Origin: Ralstonia sp. ASV6
Lineage (GTDB): Bacteria > Pseudomonadota > Gammaproteobacteria > Burkholderiales > Burkholderiaceae
Reading direction: 5' to 3'
DNA length: 64,000 nt
NCBI RefSeq assembly: GCF_016429285.1
Contig: NZ_JAELUI010000002.1
Coordinates: 27,886-91,885 of the forward strand
Notes under the pieces: generated by a model
The model's input: the letters and a program-made list of their open reading frames with translations, nothing else
What the model was told of the DNA's origin: nothing
The model's database searches: none
Part shown: positions 28,738 through 38,402 of the stretch, one piece after another
How the letters are laid out: each line of letters starts with the position of its first letter
How positions within the stretch are numbered: the first letter of the stretch is position 1
Program-made: the position numbers and the translations under genes

Positions 28738-29661
28738 CTAGCCGCGCAGCGTCGGATAGCCGGTCAAGTGCAGCGTAAAGCCCGTGGCGTCGATGTCCAG
28801 CGCGGCCTGCGCGCCAATCGGCAGCGTCGCCTTGGTCGGGCAATGGCCGAACGGCAGGCCGGTGACGACCGGAATCGGCAGCCGCGCGGCCAGGTAATCG
28901 CACATGAGGCTGAAGTCGTAACCCGCGTCGTACGGCGTGGTGCGGTAGCCAGAAAAATCGCCGAGCATCAGTACTTGCTGGCGCTCCAGCACACCGGCCT
29001 GCTGCAGTTGCAGCAGCATGCGCTCAACCCGATACGGATGCTCGTTGATGTCTTCAACGAAGAGGATGCCGCCGTCGATCTTGGGCAGATATGGGGTACC
29101 AACCAGGCTGCACAGCATGGCCAGATTACCGCCCCACAGCGTGCCGGCAATGCGCCCTGGGCGAGCCGTGGTCTGCGGAACATCCACGCGCAACGCGTAG
29201 TTTGGGCTGCGCAGGATGCCCCAGAAATGCTCGACCATGTAGGCGTCCACCTCGGGCAGCGCGAAATCCGAGCACAGGTGCGGCCCGGCAAATGTCACGC
29301 CGCCCGTCGCGGCCAGATACCCCAACGAAAACGCCGTGAAATCACTATGGCCGACGATGATGGCATCGGTGGCCTGCGCACGCTGGTGGATGGCCGCAAA
29401 GTCGATGCGGTCCAGCAACCGCGTCAGCCCGTAACCGCCGCGGATAGCCATGGCGATTTCCTGACCGCCGCCAGTGCCGATCTGGTGCAGATCGGCCAGC
29501 CGCGCATCGTCGTCGCCGGCAAAGCGCTGATGTTGGCGCGCGAGGCATTCCGTATTCACCAGCTCGCAGCCCTGCGCCCGCAGCGCCGCAGCGCCGCGCT
29601 TTGCGAGCTCAGCATCGTTCGGGTACCCAGAGGGAGCGATCAGGCGGACGGTGGTCGGCAT
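28738..29661 (-). CDS. ldcA: LD-carboxypeptidase (LdcA/MccF family)
   Basis: This 307-residue serine peptidase (S66) cleaves the L,D bond of the tetrapeptide stem during murein recycling. The nucleophile is Ser106 in VGHSDFTAF. The expected Glu lies in the FVEDINEHPYRVERM segment (~residue 204) and the His in GLPFGHCPTKA (~277), a Ser-Glu-His triad. There is no signal peptide, consistent with a cytoplasmic enzyme. It is 9 bases downstream of tadA on the same strand and is probably cotranscribed with tadA, possibly also with queD and queE. Confidence 0.92.
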   Translation of the reverse strand: MPTTVRLIAPSGYPNDAELAKRGAAALRAQGCELVNTECLARQHQRFAGDDDARLADLHQIGTGGGQEIAMAIRGGYGLTRLLDRIDFAAIHQRAQATDAIIVGHSDFTAFSLGYLAATGGVTFAGPHLCSDFALPEVDAYMVEHFWGILRSPNYALRVDVPQTTARPGRIAGTLWGGNLAMLCSLVGTPYLPKIDGGILFVEDINEHPYRVERMLLQLQQAGVLERQQVLMLGDFSGYRTTPYDAGYDFSLMCDYLAARLPIPVVTGLPFGHCPTKATLPIGAQAALDIDATGFTLHLTGYPTLRG

Positions 29662-29670
29662 GCGGTCAGT

Positions 29671-30719
<1,049 letters not shown>

Positions 30720-30794
30720 GGAGCGCAAAGGACTGGGCGGCAGCGAACGCCGCAAAACGGCTGGAACGACTGGGACAAAATGCTGCGGCCCGCC

Positions 30795-31433
30795 TTAGCG
30801 GATGCCCAGCATCTTATGGGTTTGCAGCGACAGGCGCCAGCGCGGGCGGCGCTGGCACAGCGCAACGGCTGCCACCGTATTCTGCCGCGCAAGCGGACCA
30901 TCCATGGCTTGCAGGAAGAAATGCTGGAAATCCAGCCGTTCATATGCGTCCAGGTCTTGCCCGTCTTGCGGGATCACGACCTTCAACTCATCGCCACGTG
31001 TGACGACCAGCTCCGAGCCCATCTTCGGGCTCACGCACACCCAGTCGATGCCCTCGGGCACGGCGATGGTGCCGTTGGTCTCGATGGCGATTTCGAAGCC
31101 GCGTGCGTGCAGCGCGTCGATCAGAGGGGTGTCCAGTTGCAGCAGCGGCTCGCCACCGGTGCAGATGACGAGCGGCTTGCCGCCCGCGGCGTCGGCCGGC
31201 CATTCTGCAGCGACGGTATCGGCCAGGGCATCTGCGGTGGTGTATTTGCCGCCTTGCGTGCCATCCGTGCCAACAAAGTCGGTGTCACAGAACTGGCAGA
31301 CGGCGGTGGCGCGATCGGCTTCGCGCCCGCTCCAGAGGTTGCAGCCGGCAAAGCGGCAGAAGACGGCTGCGCGGCCGGTGTTGGCACCCTCGCCTTGCAG
31401 CGTGTAGAAGATTTCCTTGACGGCGTAAGTCAT
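30795..31433 (-). CDS. queE: 7-carboxy-7-deazaguanine synthase QueE (radical SAM)
   Basis: This 212-residue radical SAM enzyme contracts the pterin ring to make 7-carboxy-7-deazaguanine. Instead of the canonical CX3CX2C motif, the cluster ligands are Cys31, Cys46 and Cys49 (CX14CX2C), the variant known from Burkholderia multivorans QueE. GGEP follows at ~113-116 for SAM binding. The start at 31433 (MTYAVKEIFYTLQGEG) fits homologues. queC and queF are not in the window. The preprotein region upstream (31434-31542) has no gene. Confidence 0.93.
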   Translation of the reverse strand: MTYAVKEIFYTLQGEGANTGRAAVFCRFAGCNLWSGREADRATAVCQFCDTDFVGTDGTQGGKYTTADALADTVAAEWPADAAGGKPLVICTGGEPLLQLDTPLIDALHARGFEIAIETNGTIAVPEGIDWVCVSPKMGSELVVTRGDELKVVIPQDGQDLDAYERLDFQHFFLQAMDGPLARQNTVAAVALCQRRPRWRLSLQTHKMLGIR

Positions 31434-31542
31434 GTCTGAACGGTGGCATTCACAGGAAGATGATGCAAAAGCACCCCATTTCCCGCGCAAACCGTACCAG
31501 TACCCACTAGTGAATAACTCGATATTGTTTCACAAATCGGGG

Positions 31543-31671
31543 TTATCCGCAGAAGGACGCCAGCGTCACAAACGAAAACGCACCCTCCGGTGTCAGCCAC
31601 GCCGCAAAGACCAACGCCGCGCTGGTTGCCGCCAGCGCCCACGCCGCCCAACGTTTGAGTCGCCCGTTCAT
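31543..31671 (-). CDS. Small membrane protein coupled to MFS gene (42 aa)
   Basis: The ATG at 31671 overlaps the MFS stop codon (ATGA), so it would be translationally coupled. The peptide begins with a positive MNGRLKRW, followed by one hydrophobic helix (AAWALAATSAALVFAAWL) and a C-terminal LASFCG. Short single-helix peptides in this position are annotated for some MFS transporters as small subunits; I have not checked homology. It is real if conserved in relatives. The region downstream to queE (31434-31542) is otherwise empty. Confidence 0.45.
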   Translation of the reverse strand: MNGRLKRWAAWALAATSAALVFAAWLTPEGAFSFVTLASFCG

Positions 31672-32912
31672 GCTGGTTGCACGACAGGCTTGCGCGCCAA
31701 TTGACGGTCATCGATCGGCCAGTGCAGCAGCGCGGCCACTATGCCGAGTACCATCGCGCCAATCCAGATGGCGTCGTACGAGTGCAGGCGGTCGTACACC
31801 ACGCCACCCAGCCACACCCCAAGAAACGCACCAACCTGGTGGCCCAGGAACACGAACCCAAACAGCGTGCCGATATAGCGCACCCCAAACACCTGCGACA
31901 GTAGCCCATTGGTGAGCGGCACCGTGCCCAGCCACAGCAACCCCATCACGATGGCAAACCCATACAACGTGACCGGCGACAGCGGCAGCAGAATGAACAA
32001 CGCAATCGCCGCTGTGCGAATCAGGTACAGCAGCGACAGCAGATACTTGCGCCGGAACAGCCCGCCCAGCGCGCCGCAGTAGTAGGTGCCGACGATGTTG
32101 GCGGCCGCAATCAACGCCAGCGCAATCATGCCGTGCCGCGCCGTCAACCCCTTGTCGAGCAGGTATGCCGGCATGTGAGCCCCGATAAAGGCAAGCTGGA
32201 ACCCGCACGTCAGAAAGCCGAGGTTCAACAGCCAGAAGCCCGGATGCGCAAAAGCCTCGCGGATGGCGGCTCCCATGCTCTGGTGCGCCTCCTGCGCCAC
32301 GGCGGTGGCGGCCTTCTCACGCAGCGGCGCGGCCAGCGGCAGGAATACCGCCATCACCACGGCCATGACCACCAGCGCCGTCACCCAGCCGACGTTGCTC
32401 AGCAGCCCCTGCGCCGTCGGCACCATGATGAACTGGCCGACACCGCCCACCGCGCCCGCCACACCCAACGCCCAGCTACGCCGCTCAGGTGGCGTAAGCC
32501 GGCTGATCGCGCCGTACACCACGCCGAATGAGGTGCCGGAGAGCCCCATGCCGATCAACCCGCCCGCCGATAACGTAAAGCCCAGCGGCGTGCCCGCATG
32601 CGCCATCAGGACCAAACCCAGCGCATAGACGACGATACCCGCGACCACCACCTTGGCCGCCCCAAAGCGGTCCGCCAGCATGCCGGCAAACGGCTGCGCC
32701 GCGCCCCAGATCAGGTTTTGCAGTGCGATGGCCAGGCCGAAGGTCTCGCGCGTCCAGCCGTGGTCCATGGTAATGGGCACCAGGAACAGGCCCTGCACGT
32801 GACGGATGCCCAGCGCCAGGCCGATCACCGCCCCGCCGGCCAGTACCGGCAGCCAAGGCGATTGCGTCAACGATTTCGATGTCATGGGTGTGTTCTCCGT
32901 GGCGACTGACAT
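31668..32912 (-). CDS. MFS transporter
   Basis: This 414-residue major-facilitator permease has 12 predicted helices, GMLADRFGAAKVV in the TM2-3 loop, and GLALGIRHVQGLFLVPI in TM1 typical of the oxalate/formate-like and monocarboxylate porter branches. A good ribosome site exists for the ATG at 32912 (AGGA) and also for an internal start at 32885 (GGAG), so the N-terminus is uncertain by 9 residues. The gene diverges from a GcvA-like LysR regulator and is followed by a coupled micro-ORF. Its substrate is unknown. Confidence 0.87.
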   Translation of the reverse strand: MSVATENTPMTSKSLTQSPWLPVLAGGAVIGLALGIRHVQGLFLVPITMDHGWTRETFGLAIALQNLIWGAAQPFAGMLADRFGAAKVVVAGIVVYALGLVLMAHAGTPLGFTLSAGGLIGMGLSGTSFGVVYGAISRLTPPERRSWALGVAGAVGGVGQFIMVPTAQGLLSNVGWVTALVVMAVVMAVFLPLAAPLREKAATAVAQEAHQSMGAAIREAFAHPGFWLLNLGFLTCGFQLAFIGAHMPAYLLDKGLTARHGMIALALIAAANIVGTYYCGALGGLFRRKYLLSLLYLIRTAAIALFILLPLSPVTLYGFAIVMGLLWLGTVPLTNGLLSQVFGVRYIGTLFGFVFLGHQVGAFLGVWLGGVVYDRLHSYDAIWIGAMVLGIVAALLHWPIDDRQLARKPVVQPA

Positions 32913-32947
32913 TCCTATCCTGCAGGCTTGCGTTTGACTGGAATGTC
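32908..32947. promoter_or_regulatory. Inverted repeat at the MFS start (possible operator)
   Basis: GACATTCC (32908-32915) and GGAATGTC (32940-32947) form perfect inverted arms separated by 24 bases, bracketing the MFS ribosome site. LysR-type regulators bind repeats with such spacing, so this may be a site for the divergent regulator. Confidence 0.35.
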
Positions 32948-32981
32948 GTCCGATGGCTTATTAAACTTCGCCACATTGGGG

Positions 32982-33004
32982 GTTCTCAATTGATCTTTGA
33001 GAAC
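32982..33004. promoter_or_regulatory. Inverted repeat in LysR promoter (possible autoregulatory site)
   Basis: GTTCTCAA (32982-32989) and TTGAGAAC (32997-33004) are perfect inverted arms with a 7-base spacer, 21 bases before the LysR start. The interrupted dyad has a geometry typical of LysR-type recognition sites. Confidence 0.45.
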
Positions 33005-33024
33005 GCTTCACATGAGGAAAACGC

Positions 33025-33969
33025 ATGTCGACACCGTTGGTTCGATTGGCCTCCCTGGACTTGCTGCGCGGCTTCGTGGCCGTGGGCCGGCGCATGAGCA
33101 TCACGCTGGCCGCCGATGACCTGTGCCTGACCCAATCGGCCGTGAGCCGCCAAGTGTCGGTGCTGGAAGAAGCACTGGGCGTGAAGCTGCTAGTGCGCGG
33201 GCACCGCTCGATTGCCTTCACGCCCGAGGGCGAGCGCCTGTTCCGCAGCGCCGACAGCGCCGTGCAGCAGTTGCAGGACGCCATCGGCGCCATTCGCGTG
33301 GCAGCCGAGCGCCGGCCTGTCACGATCACCGCCAGCATCGGCGTGACGGGCCTGTGGCTACTGCCGCGCCTGGCGCGCTTCCAACAGCAGTACCCGGACA
33401 TCGATGTGCGCGTGGCCACCAACAACCGCCTTGTCGACTTGAAGAACGAAGGCATCGAACTGGCCATCCGCTACTGCCCGCCGGGGGATGCGCCGCCCGG
33501 CGCAATCCGGCTGTTTGGGGAAACCGTGGTGCCGGTTGCCCATCCGTCGCTGGCGCTGCGTCCGCTCGATTCCGCCGACGCGCTGGCAGGCCAGACCCTG
33601 CTCGACTTTGACGACCGCGACCTGCGCCGCCCCTGGCTCCAATGGACCGACTGGCTGGCCGCCGCTGGCTGGAGCCACGCCAAACCGCGCACGGTGCTGC
33701 GTTTCAACCAGCACGACCAGATCATCCACGCGGCCGTGGCGGGCCAGGGCATTGCGCTTGGGCGACTGGAGTTGATCTCCCCTCTGCTGGCCGACGGCAG
33801 GCTGGTGCGCGTGCCAACCACGGCCCCTGGCGTGCACAACGCGCATGCGTACTGGCTGATCCAGTCCGAGCCCAACCCGCGCCGCGATGTGCGCGACGTG
33901 GCCGAATGGATTCGTGCTGAAGCCGCCGCCCAGGCCTCGCATGCGCCCAGCGCATCCGAACTTGCATGA
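33025..33969 (+). CDS. LysR-type regulator, GcvA-like
   Basis: This 314-residue regulator has an N-terminal winged helix (RLASLDLLRGFVAVGRRMSI, residues 7-26, then SAVSRQVSVLEEALGVKL) and an effector domain with the GcvA-type signature ITASIGVTGLWLLPRLARFQ near 92-111. It diverges from the MFS gene and precedes the cmcJ-like/isomerase/lyase cluster on its own strand, so it may control either or both. An AGGA ribosome site precedes the ATG. Two inverted repeats lie in the shared promoter region. Confidence 0.9.
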   Translation: MSTPLVRLASLDLLRGFVAVGRRMSITLAADDLCLTQSAVSRQVSVLEEALGVKLLVRGHRSIAFTPEGERLFRSADSAVQQLQDAIGAIRVAAERRPVTITASIGVTGLWLLPRLARFQQQYPDIDVRVATNNRLVDLKNEGIELAIRYCPPGDAPPGAIRLFGETVVPVAHPSLALRPLDSADALAGQTLLDFDDRDLRRPWLQWTDWLAAAGWSHAKPRTVLRFNQHDQIIHAAVAGQGIALGRLELISPLLADGRLVRVPTTAPGVHNAHAYWLIQSEPNPRRDVRDVAEWIRAEAAAQASHAPSASELA

Positions 33970-34035
33970 AACACGTTTGAGCGCACGCAGCGCACCACGT
34001 GTAATGCAGCCAACGACACCCACGTTGGAGGCTGC

Positions 34036-34873
34036 ATGGCCCCTCATACCCGACCACAAACGGTGGTCGGTGGCCTGAGTTACGTCAAACCCGGCACCGG
34101 CACCCCGATCAACTACATGTACCCACCGCCTGCCGGCGAGCCTTGGCAGACCTGCGAATACGAACTGCACGAGGTCAGCATCGCCGACATGCGTTCTGCC
34201 ACGCCGGCCCTTGAGCGCGAAGGCTTCATCCTCGCCGAGGCTCCCACGCGCATGACGGACTTTGGCGATGAAGAGGCGATCCGCTCGATCTACTATGCAG
34301 AGGCCGCCGAACTCGCCACCGCCGCAACAGGTGCCCGCAGCGCACATGTATTCGATCACCTTGTGCGCAAGCGCGACCCGAGCCGCCCCACCCTGACCTT
34401 CGGGCGCGAAGGCGACGGCCCCCCCTTCTGCCGTCGGCCGCATCCACAACGACTACACCGAAGCCTCCGGCCGCCTGCGCCTGGGCCGCGTGCTGACCAA
34501 TCCGGCACAGGCCGCCGCCGTTTGGCGCTATGGCATCGTCAACATCTGGCGCTCGATCCGTGGGCCGGTGCTCGATACGCCGCTAGCCCTGTGCGACGCG
34601 CGCAGCGTGAACGCTGCCGACCTCGTCGCCGCCGAAATCCGCTACCCCACGCGCACCGGCGAGCTGTACCTTGCCACCCACAACCCCCGCCACCGCTGGT
34701 GGTACGCCTCGGCGATCGATCGGCACGAGGCGCTGGTGTTCAAGCAGTACGACTCGCAGGCCAGCGGCGTGGCGCGCTTCACACCGCATGCCGCGTTTGC
34801 CCACCCTGCGGCGCCGGCCGGCACACCGCCGCGCGAGAGCATCGAAATCCGCTGCCTGGTGGTCTATGACTAA
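34036..34873 (+). pseudogene. CmcJ/NvfI-family oxidoreductase, frameshifted in a C7 run
   Basis: The first 130 codons from 34036 (strong GGAGG ribosome site) give a CmcJ/NvfI-like N-terminus. The frame then shifts at the homopolymer CCCCCCC (34419-34425), after which the correct sequence (SAVGRIHNDYTEASGRL, ...YGIVNIWRSIRGPVLDTPLA...ESIEIRCLVVYD) continues in the +1 frame to the stop at 34873. Removing one C restores a 278-residue protein with a clean GPPSAVGRIHNDY junction, matching family length. Either a sequencing error or a real inactivating/phase-variable change. Family members are Fe/2-oxoglutarate-type oxidoreductases or relatives of CmcJ. The next gene starts 8 bases before this stop. 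Confidence 0.85.
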
Positions 34874-35537
34874 GCTCGCCCCGTACAACGCCACGTGGGA
34901 GGCCCTCTTCCCCACACCCACCGTCGAGTTCTGGTTCGACTTCGCCAGCAACTACAGCTACCTGAGCGTGATGCGTATTGAGGCGGCAGCCATACGCCAG
35001 GGCGTGCGCATCGTGTGGAAGCCGTTTCTGCTCGGGCCGATCTTCCAGTCGCTCGGTTGGAGCAACTCGCCGTTCATGCTGCAGAAAGCCAAGGGCGACT
35101 ACATGTGGCACGACATCGCCCGGGAGTGCCACAAGATCGGCGTGCCCTGGGTGAGGCCCAGCACCTTCCCGCGTGCCTCCGTGCTGCCGCTGCGCGTGGC
35201 GCTGCTGGGCGCAGATCGGCCTTGGATCGGCGCGTTCTGCCAGCGCATCATGCTGCGCAACTTCGCCCAGGACCACGACATCCACACACCGGAAGCCGTG
35301 CGTGAAGAACTGACCGCACTCGGGCTTCCCGCCAGTGCGATCTTGGCCGAAGCGCTGTCCGACGCCAACAAGCTGAGCCTGCGCGAACAAACGCATGCGG
35401 CGCAGATTCGTGGCATCTTTGGCGCTCCCACGTTCTTTGTCGGTGACGCGATGTTCTGGGGCAATGACCGCCTGGATGACGCGCTCGCCTGTGCCTCAGC
35501 CTTGCAGTCCAACCCGTATCCACCTTACCCCGGATAG
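34866..35537 (+). CDS. DsbA-family 2-hydroxychromene-2-carboxylate isomerase
   Basis: This 223-residue thioredoxin-fold isomerase of the kappa-GST/HCCA type has no CxxC. The N-terminal EFWFDFASNYSYLSV carries the conserved Asn/Ser of the glutathione-binding site, and GAPTFFVGDAMFWGNDRLD ends the fold. HCCA isomerases act in naphthalene-type aromatic degradation with glutathione, though many members have other roles. The start at 34866 overlaps the tail of the cmcJ-like frame, and the stop lies 2 bases before the next gene, so all three form one operon with the LysR gene upstream. Confidence 0.88.
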   Translation: MTKLAPYNATWEALFPTPTVEFWFDFASNYSYLSVMRIEAAAIRQGVRIVWKPFLLGPIFQSLGWSNSPFMLQKAKGDYMWHDIARECHKIGVPWVRPSTFPRASVLPLRVALLGADRPWIGAFCQRIMLRNFAQDHDIHTPEAVREELTALGLPASAILAEALSDANKLSLREQTHAAQIRGIFGAPTFFVGDAMFWGNDRLDDALACASALQSNPYPPYPG

Positions 35538-35539
35538 CC

Positions 35540-36367
35540 ATGCCGACTCAGATCGAAAAAGCCCACGCCTTCCGCGCCCTGCACGAACGCAGCGGCACCT
35601 TCGTCATCCCCAACCCGTGGGACCCGGGCTCGGCCCGATTGCTGGCGGCGCTCGGCTTCGAGGCGCTGACCAGCACCAGCGCCGGCTTTGCCTTCTCGCG
35701 CGGGCGGCCCGACTACGGCGTTGGCCGCGACCTCATCCTCACGCACGTGGCCGATCTGGCTGCAGCCACTGACCTGCCGGTGGCCGCCGATCTGGAAAAC
35801 GGCTTTGGCGATACCCCCGAGACCGTGGCCGAGAGCATCCGCCTGGCGGGTGCCACCGGCATCGTGGGCGGCTCAATTGAAGACGCCACAGGCCACGCCG
35901 ATGCGCCCATCTATCCGCTGGAAGCCTCGGTCGAGCGCGTACGCGCCGCCGTGGAAGCCGCGCGCTCGCTGCCGTTTCCGTTCACGCTCACCGCGCGCGC
36001 AGAGAACCACCTGCACGGCCGTAACAACCTGGCCGACACCATCCGCCGCCTGCAGGCATTCCAGGACGCCGGCGCCGACGTGCTCTACGCCCCCGGCCTG
36101 AAAACGCGCGAAGAGATCGCCACCGTGCTGCGCGAAATCGACCGTCCGCTCAACGTGTTGATGGGGTTTGCGGATGGCAATCTGAGCGTAGCGGAGCTAA
36201 CCGAACTGGGCGTCAAGCGCATCAGCGTGGGCGCTGCGCTGGCTCGTGCAGCGCAAGGGGCATTCCTCCGCGCGGCGGAAGAACTGCGAGCCACGGGTAC
36301 CTTCGCCTTTGCGCGTGATGCCGCCAGCGGGGCCAGGCTCAACGGCCTCTTTGCGCCGTTTGTTTGA
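35540..36367 (+). CDS. Isocitrate lyase/phosphoenolpyruvate mutase-superfamily protein
   Basis: This 275-residue TIM-barrel lyase has the superfamily segments NPWDPGSARLLAALGF, ADLENGFGDTPETV (Mg2+-binding acidic region) and VGGSIEDATG. The flexible KKCG-type catalytic loop of isocitrate lyases is not present, so it is unlikely to be a true isocitrate lyase. Members of this branch are often annotated as PEP phosphonomutase-like or oxaloacetate decarboxylase-like with unproven substrate. It is the last gene of the LysR/cmcJ-like/HCCA cluster, 2 bases after the isomerase stop. Confidence 0.85.
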   Translation: MPTQIEKAHAFRALHERSGTFVIPNPWDPGSARLLAALGFEALTSTSAGFAFSRGRPDYGVGRDLILTHVADLAAATDLPVAADLENGFGDTPETVAESIRLAGATGIVGGSIEDATGHADAPIYPLEASVERVRAAVEAARSLPFPFTLTARAENHLHGRNNLADTIRRLQAFQDAGADVLYAPGLKTREEIATVLREIDRPLNVLMGFADGNLSVAELTELGVKRISVGAALARAAQGAFLRAAEELRATGTFAFARDAASGARLNGLFAPFV

Positions 36368-36387
36368 GCAATACAGCACACTGACCA

Positions 36388-37332
36388 TCAGCCCTCGGCC
36401 AGCGCCCGCAATGTGTGCTCCTCGGTATTGGTATTGATCTGCACCCACAGCGGCAGGTGGTCTGAGAGCTGATACGTCATCGCCTGCTTGGTCAGGCGCG
36501 GGAACAGCGGGGTATGGTCGCCCTGGTAGAAATCGAGCACGCCGCCCGCATTGGTGAAGCTCTCGGGGTATTCCGGCATCTGCAGGATCTGGTCGTAGCG
36601 CTTGTTCTTCTCCAGGTTACTGCCAAAGGTGCTGCGCAGGAGCTTGTCCGGCACGCGCAGCCCGCGGGCAGTCAGCGCCTGGAACAGCGGGCTCTTTTCG
36701 CTGGGGACGTTGAAGTCGCCCATGACAATCAAGTCTTTGCCGTCGGCATCCTTCTCCTGTGCCTTGGCGTAGACCCAGTCGGCCAGCGCCTCGATTTCCG
36801 GCAGTCGATCCCGCTCGCTGTTGCCCCACCGAATGTGGGCAGAAATGCAGACGAAATCGAAGTTGCCGGAATGAAACGACACCATGTATGGCCGGCGCCA
36901 CCACGAGATATCCGACAAGTACTCGATACCGCGTTTCGTGCGCGGCGGCTGCGCCTGTGCCGCCAGGCCGGTAAAGGCAACGGCGCGACGGTCATAGATG
37001 TAGGCGATGCGCTCGCGGTTGCCACCCGCATCCGTCATTGCATCGGAATAGACCGCGTGCCAATCAGGGCCGAGGATTTCGAGCACGCGGTTGAGGTCGC
37101 CCAGGTTGTCGCGCACCTCCTGCAGCCCAATCAGATCGAACTGCCGCAAGATCTCCGCGATGTAGTACAGCGCAGTCTTGGTGCGCGGTTTCCTGCCGAA
37201 CTCGCGCACGTTCCAGGTGGCGATGTTGAGCGTCTCGTCCAGCTTGGAGGATGGAATCTTCGCTTGGGCAATACGAGCACGCAGCTCCAACAGGCCGCGC
37301 GCGATTTCAGTGGTGATGCCTTCGTAGTTCAT
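36388..37332 (-). CDS. Endonuclease/exonuclease/phosphatase (DNase I-like) family protein
   Basis: This 314-residue protein of the EEP superfamily has the expected metal and catalytic motifs in order: IATWNVREFG (~37-46, with Asn), IGLQEVRDN (Glu), ISAHIRWG, VMGDFNVP (Asp/Asn) and LSDHLPLWV (terminal Asp-His). The insertion near 125-145 is not in typical DNase I. There is no signal peptide; a nucleic-acid or phosphoester substrate in the cytoplasm is likely. A GGAG ribosome site is present. It converges with the PEP mutase-like gene. Confidence 0.88.
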   Translation of the reverse strand: MNYEGITTEIARGLLELRARIAQAKIPSSKLDETLNIATWNVREFGRKPRTKTALYYIAEILRQFDLIGLQEVRDNLGDLNRVLEILGPDWHAVYSDAMTDAGGNRERIAYIYDRRAVAFTGLAAQAQPPRTKRGIEYLSDISWWRRPYMVSFHSGNFDFVCISAHIRWGNSERDRLPEIEALADWVYAKAQEKDADGKDLIVMGDFNVPSEKSPLFQALTARGLRVPDKLLRSTFGSNLEKNKRYDQILQMPEYPESFTNAGGVLDFYQGDHTPLFPRLTKQAMTYQLSDHLPLWVQINTNTEEHTLRALAEG

Positions 37333-37392
37333 GGGGGCTCCGGGCTTGGGAGCCTCTCACTGTAGTCATCCCCCCTGCCGCCGATTGCTACA

Positions 37393-38295
37393 TCAGGTCA
37401 CGCTCCGGTGCGCAGCAAACCAATCGACAAGGAAGTCCAGCATCGCCCGCAGCGCCGCCGGCATCTGCCTGCGCGAGCTGTATACGCCGTGGATGCCGAG
37501 CGCCAGCGGCACGTGTTCGGGCAGCAGGCGTACGAGCTGGCCACTGGCAATGAGCGGCGCTGCTGCAAACGCCGGCTGCAGTGCGACACCCGCCCCCTCC
37601 CGGGCTGCCGCCAGTAGCGCCATCGACTCATTCGCACTCAGGTTGCCGCTCACAGGCACATCGGATGACCTGCCCGTCTTCGCATCGGTGAACCTCCACA
37701 GGCTCTTGCCAAAGTACGAATACGTCAGGCAGTTGTGCACGGCCAGATCTTCAACCCGGCGTGGCACGCCATGCGCCGCCAGATACGCGGGCGCGGCCAC
37801 TACCACCGATTCACACGTGCCCAGCGGCCGCGCGATGAGGTTCGGGTCAAGATCATTGGTGATGCGCACCGCCAGATCGATGCGTTCCTCCACAAGGTTG
37901 ATGGTGCGGTTGTCGACGACGAGGTCGACGGCGGTCTGCGGATAACGCCGCAGGTAGGCCGTTACCGCCGCACTCAGCACCTCTTGCGCGAGCGATTGTG
38001 CGCACGCAACGCGCAGCAAACCACGCGGCGTGTCAGCTTCGGGGCCGTCCGCCGCAGCCATCTGTGCAGCGATCTCCAGTATCTGGCGGCAGCGCACGAG
38101 CGCGGCTTCGCCGGCAGGTGTCAGACCGATGCGGCGCGTAGTCCGATGCAGCAGGCGTGCACCGGACCACGCCTCCATCTCCGCCAGATAACGCGTCACC
38201 ATGGCGCGCGACATATCGAGCCCATCTGCGGCGGCACTCAGGCTGCCACGCTCGACAATCGCGACGAACACCTCGGCGGCTCGAATTCGGTCCAT
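37393..38295 (-). CDS. LysR-type transcriptional regulator
   Basis: This 300-residue regulator has the N-terminal helix-turn-helix (MDRIRAAEVFVAIVERGSLS, then AADGLDMSRAMVTRYLAEME) and the effector domain beginning with LLRVACAQSLAQEVLS. It belongs to the CrgA/YhjC-like group with M-D-R-I at the start. It diverges from the MBL-fold hydrolase gene by 107 bases, so it probably controls that gene and the following DsbA-like gene. Confidence 0.9.
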   Translation of the reverse strand: MDRIRAAEVFVAIVERGSLSAAADGLDMSRAMVTRYLAEMEAWSGARLLHRTTRRIGLTPAGEAALVRCRQILEIAAQMAAADGPEADTPRGLLRVACAQSLAQEVLSAAVTAYLRRYPQTAVDLVVDNRTINLVEERIDLAVRITNDLDPNLIARPLGTCESVVVAAPAYLAAHGVPRRVEDLAVHNCLTYSYFGKSLWRFTDAKTGRSSDVPVSGNLSANESMALLAAAREGAGVALQPAFAAAPLIASGQLVRLLPEHVPLALGIHGVYSSRRQMPAALRAMLDFLVDWFAAHRSVT

Positions 38296-38402
38296 ATTTG
38301 ATCGATTCGCGAAACAAATATGCGCATACTAGGTGGTTTTTCGGCCGAATCAAGCAACCTACAGTAGCGGTATTGCCATCACATCCGCCCAGGAGCCCCC
38401 CG

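Noticed and set aside
34036..34869. Reading 34036-34869 as one intact 277-residue protein
   Set aside because: The C-terminal half in that frame is Arg/Pro-rich nonsense, while the true C-terminus is in the next frame after the C7 run.
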